Virus record (IMG/VR): IMGVR_UViG_3300047667_000140
Location: 1 to 22,398 of that record
Strand: one strand, 5' to 3'
Length of the DNA stretch: 22,398 bases
Origin: a virus
Shown: positions 12,810-20,215 of the stretch, in pieces
Layout: each line of letters begins with the position of its first letter
Numbering within the stretch: the first letter of the stretch is position 1
The notes under the pieces: generated by a model
Told to the model about the DNA's origin: nothing
The model's database searches: none
The model's input: the letters and a program-made list of their open reading frames with translations, nothing else
Translations under genes and position numbers: made by a program

Positions 12810-14314
12810 TGCAACATTTTTATGATGGTCAGATTAGGCGCTATGTTACACAGTTAGTGAGACTGTTTAGTAACTTTTCTTACAAAGACGGTGACGGGAA
12901 AATAGTTCGTGTTCCAGTAACCTACGGTGACATTACTCGACAAGTTGGGCATATCATTAGAGATAATAGTGAGAACAAAATACCAAGTGCTCCGCGTATG
13001 GGCGTGTATATTACTGGATTAGAACAAGACAGAACACGCACAAGTGACAGTTCGTTTGTTAGTAAAGTTAATATACGTGAACGTGCATACGATACTGACG
13101 GAGCAGAATACTTAAACACACAAGGCAAAAATTACACTGTAGAACGTATAATGCCTAGTCCGTATAACCTACAAATTAATGTTGATGTTTGGTCAACTAA
13201 TACTGATCAAAAATTACAAATTATGGAACAAATATTAATGTTGTTTAATCCTAGTTTGGAAATACAAACAACAGATAATTATGTTGACTGGAGTAGTTTA
13301 ACCAGTGTTGAATTGTCTAGTTTAAGTTTTAGTAATAGATCTATTCCAATTGGGACAGAGTCTGAAATTGATATTGCACAACTTGGATTTACTACACCAA
13401 TATACATTAACCTTCCTGCTAAAGTTAAAAAGCTAGGCGTTATTACAAATGTTATAATGAGTATATTTGACGAGTCAAACGGAACAATCGACTTAGGATT
13501 AAGTACTCCTGAATTACTTGCATACAGCGATACTGAACAAGAGCGTCCGGCAATGAATAAACAAACTACTAGAGCAGAACGACAGGGTAATAACGTACAA
13601 GTAGGTATGACTACATTTAAAGATTACGAAATTGTTGTGTTAAATAATATAGCACAAATTATAGATAAGGGTATTGCAGGCTCTGTACAGTGGAGTAAAA
13701 TTATTGATGTACAACCCGGCGAATACAAAGCTGGATTATCACAGCTACAATTACAACGTAAGTTATTAACCGGCGAAAATACTAGTATTAGTGTTAATGG
13801 TGCTATAACAATTAACCCATTAGACGAAACACAACTTATTATTGCGTGGGATGACGACACTATACCAACCAACTCATCGTTAAATTCACCCAGTGGCAGA
13901 AATAATACAGGATCAGTAGACTTTATTATTAATCCTGCCAAATACAATCCAACTACTGCAAAAGCCGCAGGGTTAAGACTGTTATTATTAGGGTCAATTA
14001 ACACTAGTAGTAACGTTGGTGGACTAATGGACTTTGGTCAGGATCCAAGTGATGGTAGTTCTAAGGACCCATATGATGGTCCAGATGCCTGGAAAAATAC
14101 AGACAATTCAGATTTCGTTGCTAATGAAAATGACGTTATAGAATGGGACGGCGCACAATGGCATGTAGTGTTTGATGCTAGTGCAGACGTTGGTACAACC
14201 ACAAAATATCTAACAAATCTTAACACAGGTGTTCAGTATAGATGGACTGGCACAGAATGGATATTATCGTTCGAAGGCGAATACCGAAAAGGGACCTGGC
14301 GCCTGTCACTCTAA
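12809..14314 (+). CDS. 15: Tail sheath stabilizer/completion protein gp15, extended
   Basis: In T4, gp15 caps the finished tail and joins it to the neck. The start FYDGQIRRYVTQLVRLFSNF and the RVPVTYGD block (residues 35-41) closely follow T4 gp15. So do SAPRMGVYITGLEQDR near 60-75, YTVERIMPSPYNLQINVDVW (109-128) and QILMLFNPSLEIQTTDNY (141-158). At 501 aa it is nearly twice T4 gp15. Residues about 240-400 are an added beta-rich region. The last 75 residues hold two aromatic modules (W446/W451 and W479/W484) like those in gp18 and gp14. It is coupled to gp14 by TAATG, and the NUDIX gene follows after 13 bases. Confidence 0.85.
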   Translation: MQHFYDGQIRRYVTQLVRLFSNFSYKDGDGKIVRVPVTYGDITRQVGHIIRDNSENKIPSAPRMGVYITGLEQDRTRTSDSSFVSKVNIRERAYDTDGAEYLNTQGKNYTVERIMPSPYNLQINVDVWSTNTDQKLQIMEQILMLFNPSLEIQTTDNYVDWSSLTSVELSSLSFSNRSIPIGTESEIDIAQLGFTTPIYINLPAKVKKLGVITNVIMSIFDESNGTIDLGLSTPELLAYSDTEQERPAMNKQTTRAERQGNNVQVGMTTFKDYEIVVLNNIAQIIDKGIAGSVQWSKIIDVQPGEYKAGLSQLQLQRKLLTGENTSISVNGAITINPLDETQLIIAWDDDTIPTNSSLNSPSGRNNTGSVDFIINPAKYNPTTAKAAGLRLLLLGSINTSSNVGGLMDFGQDPSDGSSKDPYDGPDAWKNTDNSDFVANENDVIEWDGAQWHVVFDASADVGTTTKYLTNLNTGVQYRWTGTEWILSFEGEYRKGTWRLSL

Positions 14315-14327
14315 AATAAGTACTTGC

Positions 14328-14786
14328 ATGACTCAAGAAATAATTTGTAGTGGTGCATTGTTTTATTCCCTTAAAACAAAAAGATTCTTACTCTTACATC
14401 GCACCCAAAGTAAACAGAAGCACGTATGGGGACTTGTTGGTGGAACTAATGGCAAGGATGAATTGCCGTGGCCTGCACTTGAAAGAGAAATACAAGAAGA
14501 AATTGGTGGCATTCCTAATATAACAAAAACAATTCCTTTAGAAACATTTATAAGCACTGATGAAAAGTTTAGCTTTCATACGTATCTTGTAATAATTCAA
14601 GAAGAATTTATCCCAGAATTAAATTATGAACATGATGGATATGCATGGGTATCTTTTGGAAGATGGCCAAAGCCCTTGCACATGGGATTACGTAACACGC
14701 TCCAAAGTAAAACTAATCAAACAAAATTTGAAACAGTTTTTAATCTAATAGACTATCTAGGACAGGAAAATAATGAAGGAAATTAA
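14328..14786 (+). CDS. NUDIX hydrolase
   Basis: NUDIX enzymes hydrolyse nucleoside diphosphates linked to another group (NDP-sugars, oxidised dNTPs, capped RNA, cofactors). The 152-aa protein carries an almost complete NUDIX box: G39, five residues, E45, seven residues, then REIQEEIGG at 53-61. The metal-binding Glu residues (E54, E57, E58) are intact. The substrate cannot be read from the sequence. Beside sugar-nucleotide genes an NDP-sugar is possible, as is RNA decapping or house-cleaning. The start is the ATG at 14328. A longer frame from a GTG at 14229 lies inside gp15 and is rejected. No Shine-Dalgarno is seen, so reinitiation after gp15 is likely. The 3' end overlaps the first halogenase by 14 bases. 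Confidence 0.85.
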   Translation: MTQEIICSGALFYSLKTKRFLLLHRTQSKQKHVWGLVGGTNGKDELPWPALEREIQEEIGGIPNITKTIPLETFISTDEKFSFHTYLVIIQEEFIPELNYEHDGYAWVSFGRWPKPLHMGLRNTLQSKTNQTKFETVFNLIDYLGQENNEGN

Positions 14787-16278
14787 AAATATTACCATCG
14801 TCGGTGGCGGTACGGCGGCATGGCTAGCGGCCGCATATATTTCACGCAACATGTGGGACATTAGTCTAACAGTTATTGATAAAGAAGCAGGCAATCCTAT
14901 TGGTGTTGGCGAAGCTACTGTATTAACGTTCCCTGCATTTTTAAGAGATTGCGGCATTGATTTATCTGATTGGTTTCAAGCTGTTGACGGCACTTATAAG
15001 TCTGGGATTGATTTCCCAGGGTGGAAAAATCCTAAAGGATCTATATACCATCCGTTTTATTTAAATAGATCGTATCAAGAACACAACTGCACACAGTATG
15101 ATGTATGGGCACAAAAACAAAGTGTAGACTTTAAGAAATCATCATTACCAACATTTGACGTAGCAATGGATAACAAAGTTGATATATGGGCATCGTTTTC
15201 TGCGTTAGCATATCATATCGATGCTGGTAAGTTAGTGAAACAATTAGCAAAACACTGTGGACAACATCTTACTTTAATTAAAAGTGACGTAGTTGACGTT
15301 AACAGAAACGACCAAGGTGATGTTGTAAGTTTAGGATTAAAAAACGGCACAACACATACTTCAGATTTTTATATTGATTGTACAGGTTTTGCATCAGTAC
15401 TAAAAAAGCCAAAGCGTGTAGAATTATTGGGCAACGGTAGACTGTTTACTAACACTGCTGTTGCAGGACATATTCCGTACGAAGATAAAGACGCCGAATG
15501 CACTCCTTATGTAAGTTGTCCTGCGGTTGATCATGGATGGATTTGGAAGATACCAACGCAAACAAGAATTGGTAGCGGTATGGTGTTTAATAAAGATATT
15601 ACTGACATCGAAACAGCAAAACAATATTTTTGTGATCACTGGAACGGAAGAATTAAGCCTGAAGATTTAAAAGTTATTGACTGGCAACCATACTACAGTG
15701 AAAACTTCTGGGAGGGAAATGTTGTATCACTAGGCCTAAGTGGTGGATTTATTGAGCCTTTAGAAAGTACTGGCATTGCTAGTATGACTACTGGTGTTTA
15801 TAAATTAGTACAACGTATTCCCCAATATGCCTATACTCAAACAGATATTGATTCATACAATAAAGAAATGGCACATTGGTATGGTGATGCTGTTGACTTT
15901 GTTAACAGTCATTATGCTGACACAAAATGGGATACTCCTTTTTGGAATTATGTAAAAGACACACACGTCAAGTCAGACAAGCATAATTTCTATCAAAGAT
16001 GGCTTAAAGATCCTAGTAGAAAATTTTACACAAACGTCGATTCAATGACATTGTTCCATGCACCCAATTGGCATCTTTGGTTAATACAAATGGGATATCC
16101 TGTTAATAAAGATATATTAAATTTAAATGCGTTACAACTCAATGATATAAATCTAGACTTTGCTCGCCATGAAAAGATCCGTGGCATTACAAGTTTGTCT
16201 CATGCGGATGCTATTGAGTCTACTAATTTAGGGTGCGATTGGGTTGCTCGAACAGAATCAAGAAATCAAGGAATATAA
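14773..16278 (+). CDS. Flavin-dependent halogenase 1 (tryptophan-halogenase family)
   Basis: These enzymes use FADH2, O2 and halide to make hypohalous acid and halogenate a substrate through an active-site lysine. The 501-aa protein has all hallmarks: GGGTAAW at residues 11-17, GVGEAT at 44-49 for FAD, the lysine in GTYKSGIDF (K76, matching K79 of PrnA/RebH), the monooxygenase-blocking WxWxIP motif WIWKIP at 256-261, and EPLESTGI with E331-S332 matching the catalytic Glu-Ser. It is therefore predicted active. The substrate is unknown. The related phage enzyme VirX1 (cyanophage Syn10) shows that viral halogenases can be functional. No flavin reductase is in the window, so host FADH2 is needed. 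Its ATG is inside the NUDIX gene, with AGGA upstream. Confidence 0.92.
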   Translation: MKEIKNITIVGGGTAAWLAAAYISRNMWDISLTVIDKEAGNPIGVGEATVLTFPAFLRDCGIDLSDWFQAVDGTYKSGIDFPGWKNPKGSIYHPFYLNRSYQEHNCTQYDVWAQKQSVDFKKSSLPTFDVAMDNKVDIWASFSALAYHIDAGKLVKQLAKHCGQHLTLIKSDVVDVNRNDQGDVVSLGLKNGTTHTSDFYIDCTGFASVLKKPKRVELLGNGRLFTNTAVAGHIPYEDKDAECTPYVSCPAVDHGWIWKIPTQTRIGSGMVFNKDITDIETAKQYFCDHWNGRIKPEDLKVIDWQPYYSENFWEGNVVSLGLSGGFIEPLESTGIASMTTGVYKLVQRIPQYAYTQTDIDSYNKEMAHWYGDAVDFVNSHYADTKWDTPFWNYVKDTHVKSDKHNFYQRWLKDPSRKFYTNVDSMTLFHAPNWHLWLIQMGYPVNKDILNLNALQLNDINLDFARHEKIRGITSLSHADAIESTNLGCDWVARTESRNQGI

Positions 16279-16279
16279 T

Positions 16280-17761
16280 ATGAAAATAGTTATTGTTGGT
16301 GGCGGAACTGCTGGATGGTTAGCCGCACTTATGATTAGTAAAATTAGGCCAGAACATACAGTAACATGTATTGAAAGTTCTAAGATTGGTATCATTGGTG
16401 CCGGAGAAGGTAGTACAGGCGCACTAACAAACATTATTCAAAATGTAATGTGGGACTTTGGAATTGATGAACAAGACTTTATTAAAGAGTGCGATGCAAC
16501 AATTAAATTAGGCATTAAGCACATCGGCTGGGGGCCTGATATTAATAAATCATACTACGGTCCGATTGATGGTACTCCAACTGGTGGACAAGAAGCCGAC
16601 ATTATGTTTCAACATGCATTAGGGTGCAGAGACCAAGAGTTACTTCACCTTTCAACAGACTTAGGTTATAAAATACATCATAATAAAAATAGTTTTGTTG
16701 AACACGAAGGTAATCATGCATATCATTTTGATGCGCACAAAGTAGGAAAATATTTTAAAAAAGTCTGCACAGACGTAAAACACATTGACAGCGAAGTAAA
16801 AGATGTTATAATAGATAGTGAGCAGGGCTGGATTACTAGCTTAAACCTTACTAACGGACAGACAGTAAGTGGTGATATGTTTATTGATGCTAGTGGATTT
16901 AATCGAGTGTTAATGAATGCAGTAGGCGGCAAATGGAAAAGTTATAAAGAACAGTTGCCAGTTAATAGTGCATTGCCATTTATATTACCCTACGAAGAAG
17001 ATGAAATTATTCAACCAGTAACTAACGCATGGGCACAAAATAACGGCTGGTGTTGGAATATTCCTACACTTAACAGACGAGGATGTGGTTACGTATTCAG
17101 TGATGAGTTTGTAACGGCCGACCAAGCACATGCCGAACTTGAAGAAACTATTGGTAAGAAGGTTGATCCAATAAGGCTTATTAAATTTGATAGTGGCAGA
17201 CAAGAAAAGTTATGGATTAAGAATGTATTATCTATTGGACTTAGTGCGGCTTTTTCAGAGCCATTAGAAGCAACTAGTATTCATACTACTATATTTCAAT
17301 TGAGCAATTTTATATTTTCGGCATTAGGCCAAGGAAGAGAAGACACATGTGATGAACATGCAGTTGCTATGTATAATGATTTAAATGCACATATGTATGA
17401 CGGGTTAAGAGACTTTTTAGTAGCTCACTATACGTGTGGCCGTAAAGATACAGAGTTTTGGAAGTACATTAATAGCGGCGCAACTAGTACAGATTTTGTA
17501 AGGTCAATTCACGAAGTTTGTAAAACACGAGTACCTAACTATACATTATTTCCGAGAATCGAAGGTAACGCAGGATGGCCACTGTGGAGTTTTGTTTTAG
17601 CAGGAACCGGAAAACTAACAGACATAGTTGCTCAACAAGAATTAAAATTTAATAACAATGTACAAATTAGTGACAATGCGTATTCGTATAACATACAACA
17701 GTATCATATGAATAGTGAAAATTTACTAGACAATACACAGTATATAAAAGGTATGCAATAA
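16280..17761 (+). CDS. Flavin-dependent halogenase 2 (tryptophan-halogenase family)
   Basis: This is a diverged paralogue of the preceding gene, 493 aa. FAD motifs are GGGTAGW (7-13) and GAGEGST (40-46). The latter replaces the usual GEAT with GEGS. The active-site lysine is in ATIKLGIKHIGW (K76), at the same ordinal position as in halogenase 1. WCWNIP at 257-262 keeps the WxWxIP motif. EPLEATSI keeps the catalytic Glu (E330), but the next residue is Ala331 rather than the conserved Ser. It is probably active but may differ in halide or substrate choice. The start is the ATG at 16280 with AAGGA upstream. An in-frame upstream start inside halogenase 1 is rejected. It begins one base after the previous stop and overlaps hldE by one base. 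Confidence 0.9.
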   Translation: MKIVIVGGGTAGWLAALMISKIRPEHTVTCIESSKIGIIGAGEGSTGALTNIIQNVMWDFGIDEQDFIKECDATIKLGIKHIGWGPDINKSYYGPIDGTPTGGQEADIMFQHALGCRDQELLHLSTDLGYKIHHNKNSFVEHEGNHAYHFDAHKVGKYFKKVCTDVKHIDSEVKDVIIDSEQGWITSLNLTNGQTVSGDMFIDASGFNRVLMNAVGGKWKSYKEQLPVNSALPFILPYEEDEIIQPVTNAWAQNNGWCWNIPTLNRRGCGYVFSDEFVTADQAHAELEETIGKKVDPIRLIKFDSGRQEKLWIKNVLSIGLSAAFSEPLEATSIHTTIFQLSNFIFSALGQGREDTCDEHAVAMYNDLNAHMYDGLRDFLVAHYTCGRKDTEFWKYINSGATSTDFVRSIHEVCKTRVPNYTLFPRIEGNAGWPLWSFVLAGTGKLTDIVAQQELKFNNNVQISDNAYSYNIQQYHMNSENLLDNTQYIKGMQ

Positions 17762-18906
17762 TGAAAGTATTAGTTATTGGCGATGTAATAATCGACAAAT
17801 ATATCTATGGCACTTCACAACGTTTAAGCCCCGAAGCGCCTGTACCTATTGTTAAACACTTACATGAAGTTGAAACACTTGGCGGTGCAGGACTTGTTTA
17901 CAAAAACTTAAAGAGCTTAGGCGTCGACGTGACACTATTTGAAACTGAACAGCCTAGTAGCATTAAAACTAGAGTAATTTGTGACGGACACTATGTTACA
18001 CGCATTGACGATGATAAACATGCAGACAGTACACTAGTATTAGAAACTATAGAGTTACAGGACTTTTCAGAATACGAGTATGTGATATTAAGTGATTATA
18101 ATAAAGGTGTGTTAGACGAGTCACTTGAAATTATCAAGCACATTAACAGATTTAATTGTAAAATAATTGTAGATCCTAAAGAACATGCTAAACATTATAA
18201 AGATGCGTGGTTAATAAAACCTAATCATAGTGAGTTTACTAAGTTTGGATTTACAAGCTGGCAGGGTAATATCATTACAACTAATGCAGGCAATAATGTA
18301 GTTGCCACAATAGATAATGTAGATTACGATATTCCAGTTGAGGATGTAGAAGTGTCAGATGTTACAGGTGCAGGAGATTGTTTCTTGGCCGCATTTGTAT
18401 ACGGATTAACAAAGCAATACAATCATAAGCATTGTTTAGAACTTGCCGTTAGGGGTTCTAGAGAAGCAGTTAAACATGTAGGCACACACTTGCTTACAGT
18501 AACCGATATTGAGGATAGCATTGTGTTTACTAATGGAGTATTTGATATACTACACATAGGGCATTTAAAGCTTCTTAGCCATGCTAAAACACTAGGTAAT
18601 CGCCTAGTAGTGGGCATTAACAGCGATTCCAGTGTTAAGCGATTAAAAGGTGATTTAAGACCCATTAACGATCAGCACACCCGCAAGGAAAGCCTATTAA
18701 TGCTTGGTTTTGTAGACGAGGTGATAGTGTTTGAAGAAGACACTCCGTTGGAAGCAATTACCAAATTAGAGCCAAGTATTATAGTAAAAGGCGGTGACTA
18801 TACAGTAGAGACCGTAGTAGGAAACGAGTTAGCCAACGTGGTTATATTTCCTATACTAGAAGGACATAGCACAACTTTAATAGTTGACACACTAAACAAA
18901 AGATAG
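17761..18906 (+). CDS. hldE: HldE-like bifunctional heptose-7-phosphate kinase / heptose-1-phosphate adenylyltransferase
   Basis: HldE makes ADP-D,D-heptose, the core-LPS heptose donor precursor, in two steps. Residues 1-245 are a PfkB-type sugar kinase: GDVIIDKYIYGTSQRLSPEA at 7-26, LGGAG at 40-44, LSDYNKGVL, and DVTGAGD at 200-206 with catalytic D206. Residues 254-381 are a nucleotidyltransferase with FTNGVFDILHIGH (HxGH at 265-268), NSDSSVKRLKGD, VKGGDY and EGHSTT. It is 381 aa against 477 in E. coli. The kinase loses roughly 25 residues after the first GG motif and more before the GAGD loop, and the linker is shorter. Signature residues remain, so both activities are plausible. The exact sugar is inferred. 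The ATG overlaps the halogenase 2 stop (TAATG), with AAAGG upstream. Confidence 0.88.
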   Translation: MKVLVIGDVIIDKYIYGTSQRLSPEAPVPIVKHLHEVETLGGAGLVYKNLKSLGVDVTLFETEQPSSIKTRVICDGHYVTRIDDDKHADSTLVLETIELQDFSEYEYVILSDYNKGVLDESLEIIKHINRFNCKIIVDPKEHAKHYKDAWLIKPNHSEFTKFGFTSWQGNIITTNAGNNVVATIDNVDYDIPVEDVEVSDVTGAGDCFLAAFVYGLTKQYNHKHCLELAVRGSREAVKHVGTHLLTVTDIEDSIVFTNGVFDILHIGHLKLLSHAKTLGNRLVVGINSDSSVKRLKGDLRPINDQHTRKESLLMLGFVDEVIVFEEDTPLEAITKLEPSIIVKGGDYTVETVVGNELANVVIFPILEGHSTTLIVDTLNKR

Positions 18907-18912
18907 TATAAT
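18884..18912 (+). promoter_or_regulatory. Perfect-consensus sigma70 promoter before hldD
   Basis: TTGACA (18884-18889), a 17-bp spacer and TATAAT (18907-18912) match the bacterial housekeeping consensus at every position. The -35 is inside the end of hldE and the -10 follows its stop codon directly. Transcription would begin about seven bases later, just before AAAGAGGTGAGA and the hldD ATG. Confidence 0.85.
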
Positions 18913-18929
18913 ATATAAAAGAGGTGAGA

Positions 18930-19757
18930 ATGAAAGTATTAGTTACAGGATATAAAGGATTTATTGGGAGTTATATTTCCAATTACCTAACAGAACAAGG
19001 TCACGAAGTTGAAGGTTATGACTGGGTAGAAAACGTTGTACCGCATGTTGAAGGGTATGATTGGGTTGTGCATTGTGGTGCAATTTCAGATACTACCGAA
19101 CGTGATGTAGAAAAAGTGTGGCAACACAATTATGAATTTACATTAAGATTGTTACAAATTTGTGACCACTTTGGAACAAATATCCAAATAGCAAGTACAG
19201 CCGCAGTGTATGGTAACATGACAGAGTTTAATGAATCTAGTGCAGTGTATCCACAAACACCGTATGCATGGAGTAAGTTTTTAGTTGACAAGTTCCTAAA
19301 TGATAACGGCTACGATAGCTTTAGTATGAATGTACAAACTTTTAGATATTTTAATGTGTACGGACCCGGTGAAGGACACAAAGGCGATCAAATGAGTCTA
19401 GTTAGTAAGTTTCAAAAACAGGCTTCGCAAGATGGTGTAATTAAATTGTTTGAAGACAGCGACAAGTATTTTAGAGATTGTATTTGTGTACACGATATTG
19501 CAGTAATACAAGAAAAGCTAATGCACACAGACGAAGCTGGCTTATTTAATATGGGCACTAACAAAGCGCCAAGTGTAGAAGAAGTTGCTAGAACAATAGC
19601 TAAAAAGTATGATGCAAAAATTGAATACATTCCGATGCCAGATAAGTTAAAATCACAATACCAAGAATACACTTGTGCTGACAATGCTAAGTTACACAAT
19701 GCTGTACCGATTAGACATTGGATGACTGTAGAGGAGTATATTAATGCAACCGACTAG
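18930..19757 (+). CDS. hldD: HldD-like ADP-heptose 6-epimerase (NAD(P)-dependent SDR)
   Basis: HldD epimerises ADP-D-glycero-D-manno-heptose to the L-glycero form. The 275-aa extended SDR has TGYKGFIG (GxxGxxG, 7-13), STAAVYG (89-95), YxxxK at Y112/K116, and FRYFNVYGPGEGHKG at 138-152 with K151. Y112 and K151 correspond to the catalytic Tyr140/Lys178 pair of E. coli HldD. It also has KLFEDSDKYFRDCICVHD, and IEYIPMPDKLKSQYQEYT at 231-248, very close to E. coli HldD. It is about 35 residues shorter, mainly in the region after the first helix. The ATG at 18930 follows a strong GAGGTGA Shine-Dalgarno. A GTG two codons earlier lies within it and is rejected. A sigma70 promoter precedes the gene, and the cupin gene overlaps its end by 14 bases. 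Confidence 0.9.
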   Translation: MKVLVTGYKGFIGSYISNYLTEQGHEVEGYDWVENVVPHVEGYDWVVHCGAISDTTERDVEKVWQHNYEFTLRLLQICDHFGTNIQIASTAAVYGNMTEFNESSAVYPQTPYAWSKFLVDKFLNDNGYDSFSMNVQTFRYFNVYGPGEGHKGDQMSLVSKFQKQASQDGVIKLFEDSDKYFRDCICVHDIAVIQEKLMHTDEAGLFNMGTNKAPSVEEVARTIAKKYDAKIEYIPMPDKLKSQYQEYTCADNAKLHNAVPIRHWMTVEEYINATD

Positions 19758-20148
19758 ACTAGAAGGTAAGGTAGATAAAGGCTGGGGTTACGAATTAATT
19801 TGGGCCACTAACGAAAAATACTGTGGAAAGATTATGGTGTTTAATCGAGTAGGCGCTAAGTTTAGTATGCACTTCCATAGAGAAAAAGACGAGTCTTGGT
19901 TTGTAAACAATGGCAGATTCTTACTTAATTATATTGACACTGATACTGCCGAGTACAAAAGTCAAGAACTTGTAGAAGGTTCAGTATGGCACAATCCGCC
20001 ATTAATGCCGCATCAGTTAGTATGTATGGAAGCTGGAAGTAGTATTACTGAAGTAAGCACTCCTGATAGTGTAGAAGATAATTATCGCATTGGTCCAGGT
20101 GATAGCCAAAAGATAAAGCCAGCAATGGAAATTATAGATCAAGAATAG
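19744..20148 (+). CDS. Cupin, similar to the type II mannose-6-phosphate isomerase domain
   Basis: This 134-aa single-domain cupin has a KGWGYELIW start like the PWG-type start of ManC/AlgA isomerase domains. Cupin motif 1 is FSMHFHREKDESWFVNNG, fitting H-x-H-x4-E-x6-G with two His and one Glu metal ligands. Motif 2 contains PLMPHQL with the final His. It closes with EVSTPDSVEDNYRIGPGD, similar to the EV-T-x-D end of isomerase cupins. It probably binds a metal and a sugar phosphate or nucleotide sugar. Isomerase is the most likely activity, but epimerase or non-enzymatic binding cannot be excluded. The ATG has GAGGAG seven bases upstream, inside hldD. It is the last gene of the operon. Confidence 0.82.
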   Translation: MQPTRLEGKVDKGWGYELIWATNEKYCGKIMVFNRVGAKFSMHFHREKDESWFVNNGRFLLNYIDTDTAEYKSQELVEGSVWHNPPLMPHQLVCMEAGSSITEVSTPDSVEDNYRIGPGDSQKIKPAMEIIDQE

Positions 20149-20166
20149 ATTTAAATTTAAGTCAAT

Positions 20167-20196
20167 AAAAAAGGAGCAATTACTGCTCCTTTTTTT
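20167..20196. terminator. Bidirectional rho-independent terminator
   Basis: ggagca (20173-20178), loop attac, tgctcc (20184-20189), flanked by six A on the left and seven T on the right. The flanks extend the stem and give a U run on either strand. It separates the plus-strand operon from the convergent structural gene. Confidence 0.92.
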
Positions 20197-20215
20197 GTGG
20201 GTGATTACAGTACTG

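Noticed and set aside
13624-14004. 126-codon minus-strand frame inside gp15
   Set aside because: It lies wholly within a convincing gp15 gene, has no ribosome site, and its composition looks like random reverse translation.
14229-14327. GTG extension of the NUDIX protein into gp15
   Set aside because: It overlaps the end of gp15 by 86 bases, and the added residues do not resemble the NUDIX fold; the ATG at 14328 gives a normal-length protein.
16244-16279. Upstream start for halogenase 2 inside halogenase 1
   Set aside because: The FAD-binding strand begins at MKIVIVGGG from the ATG at 16280, which has AAGGA upstream.
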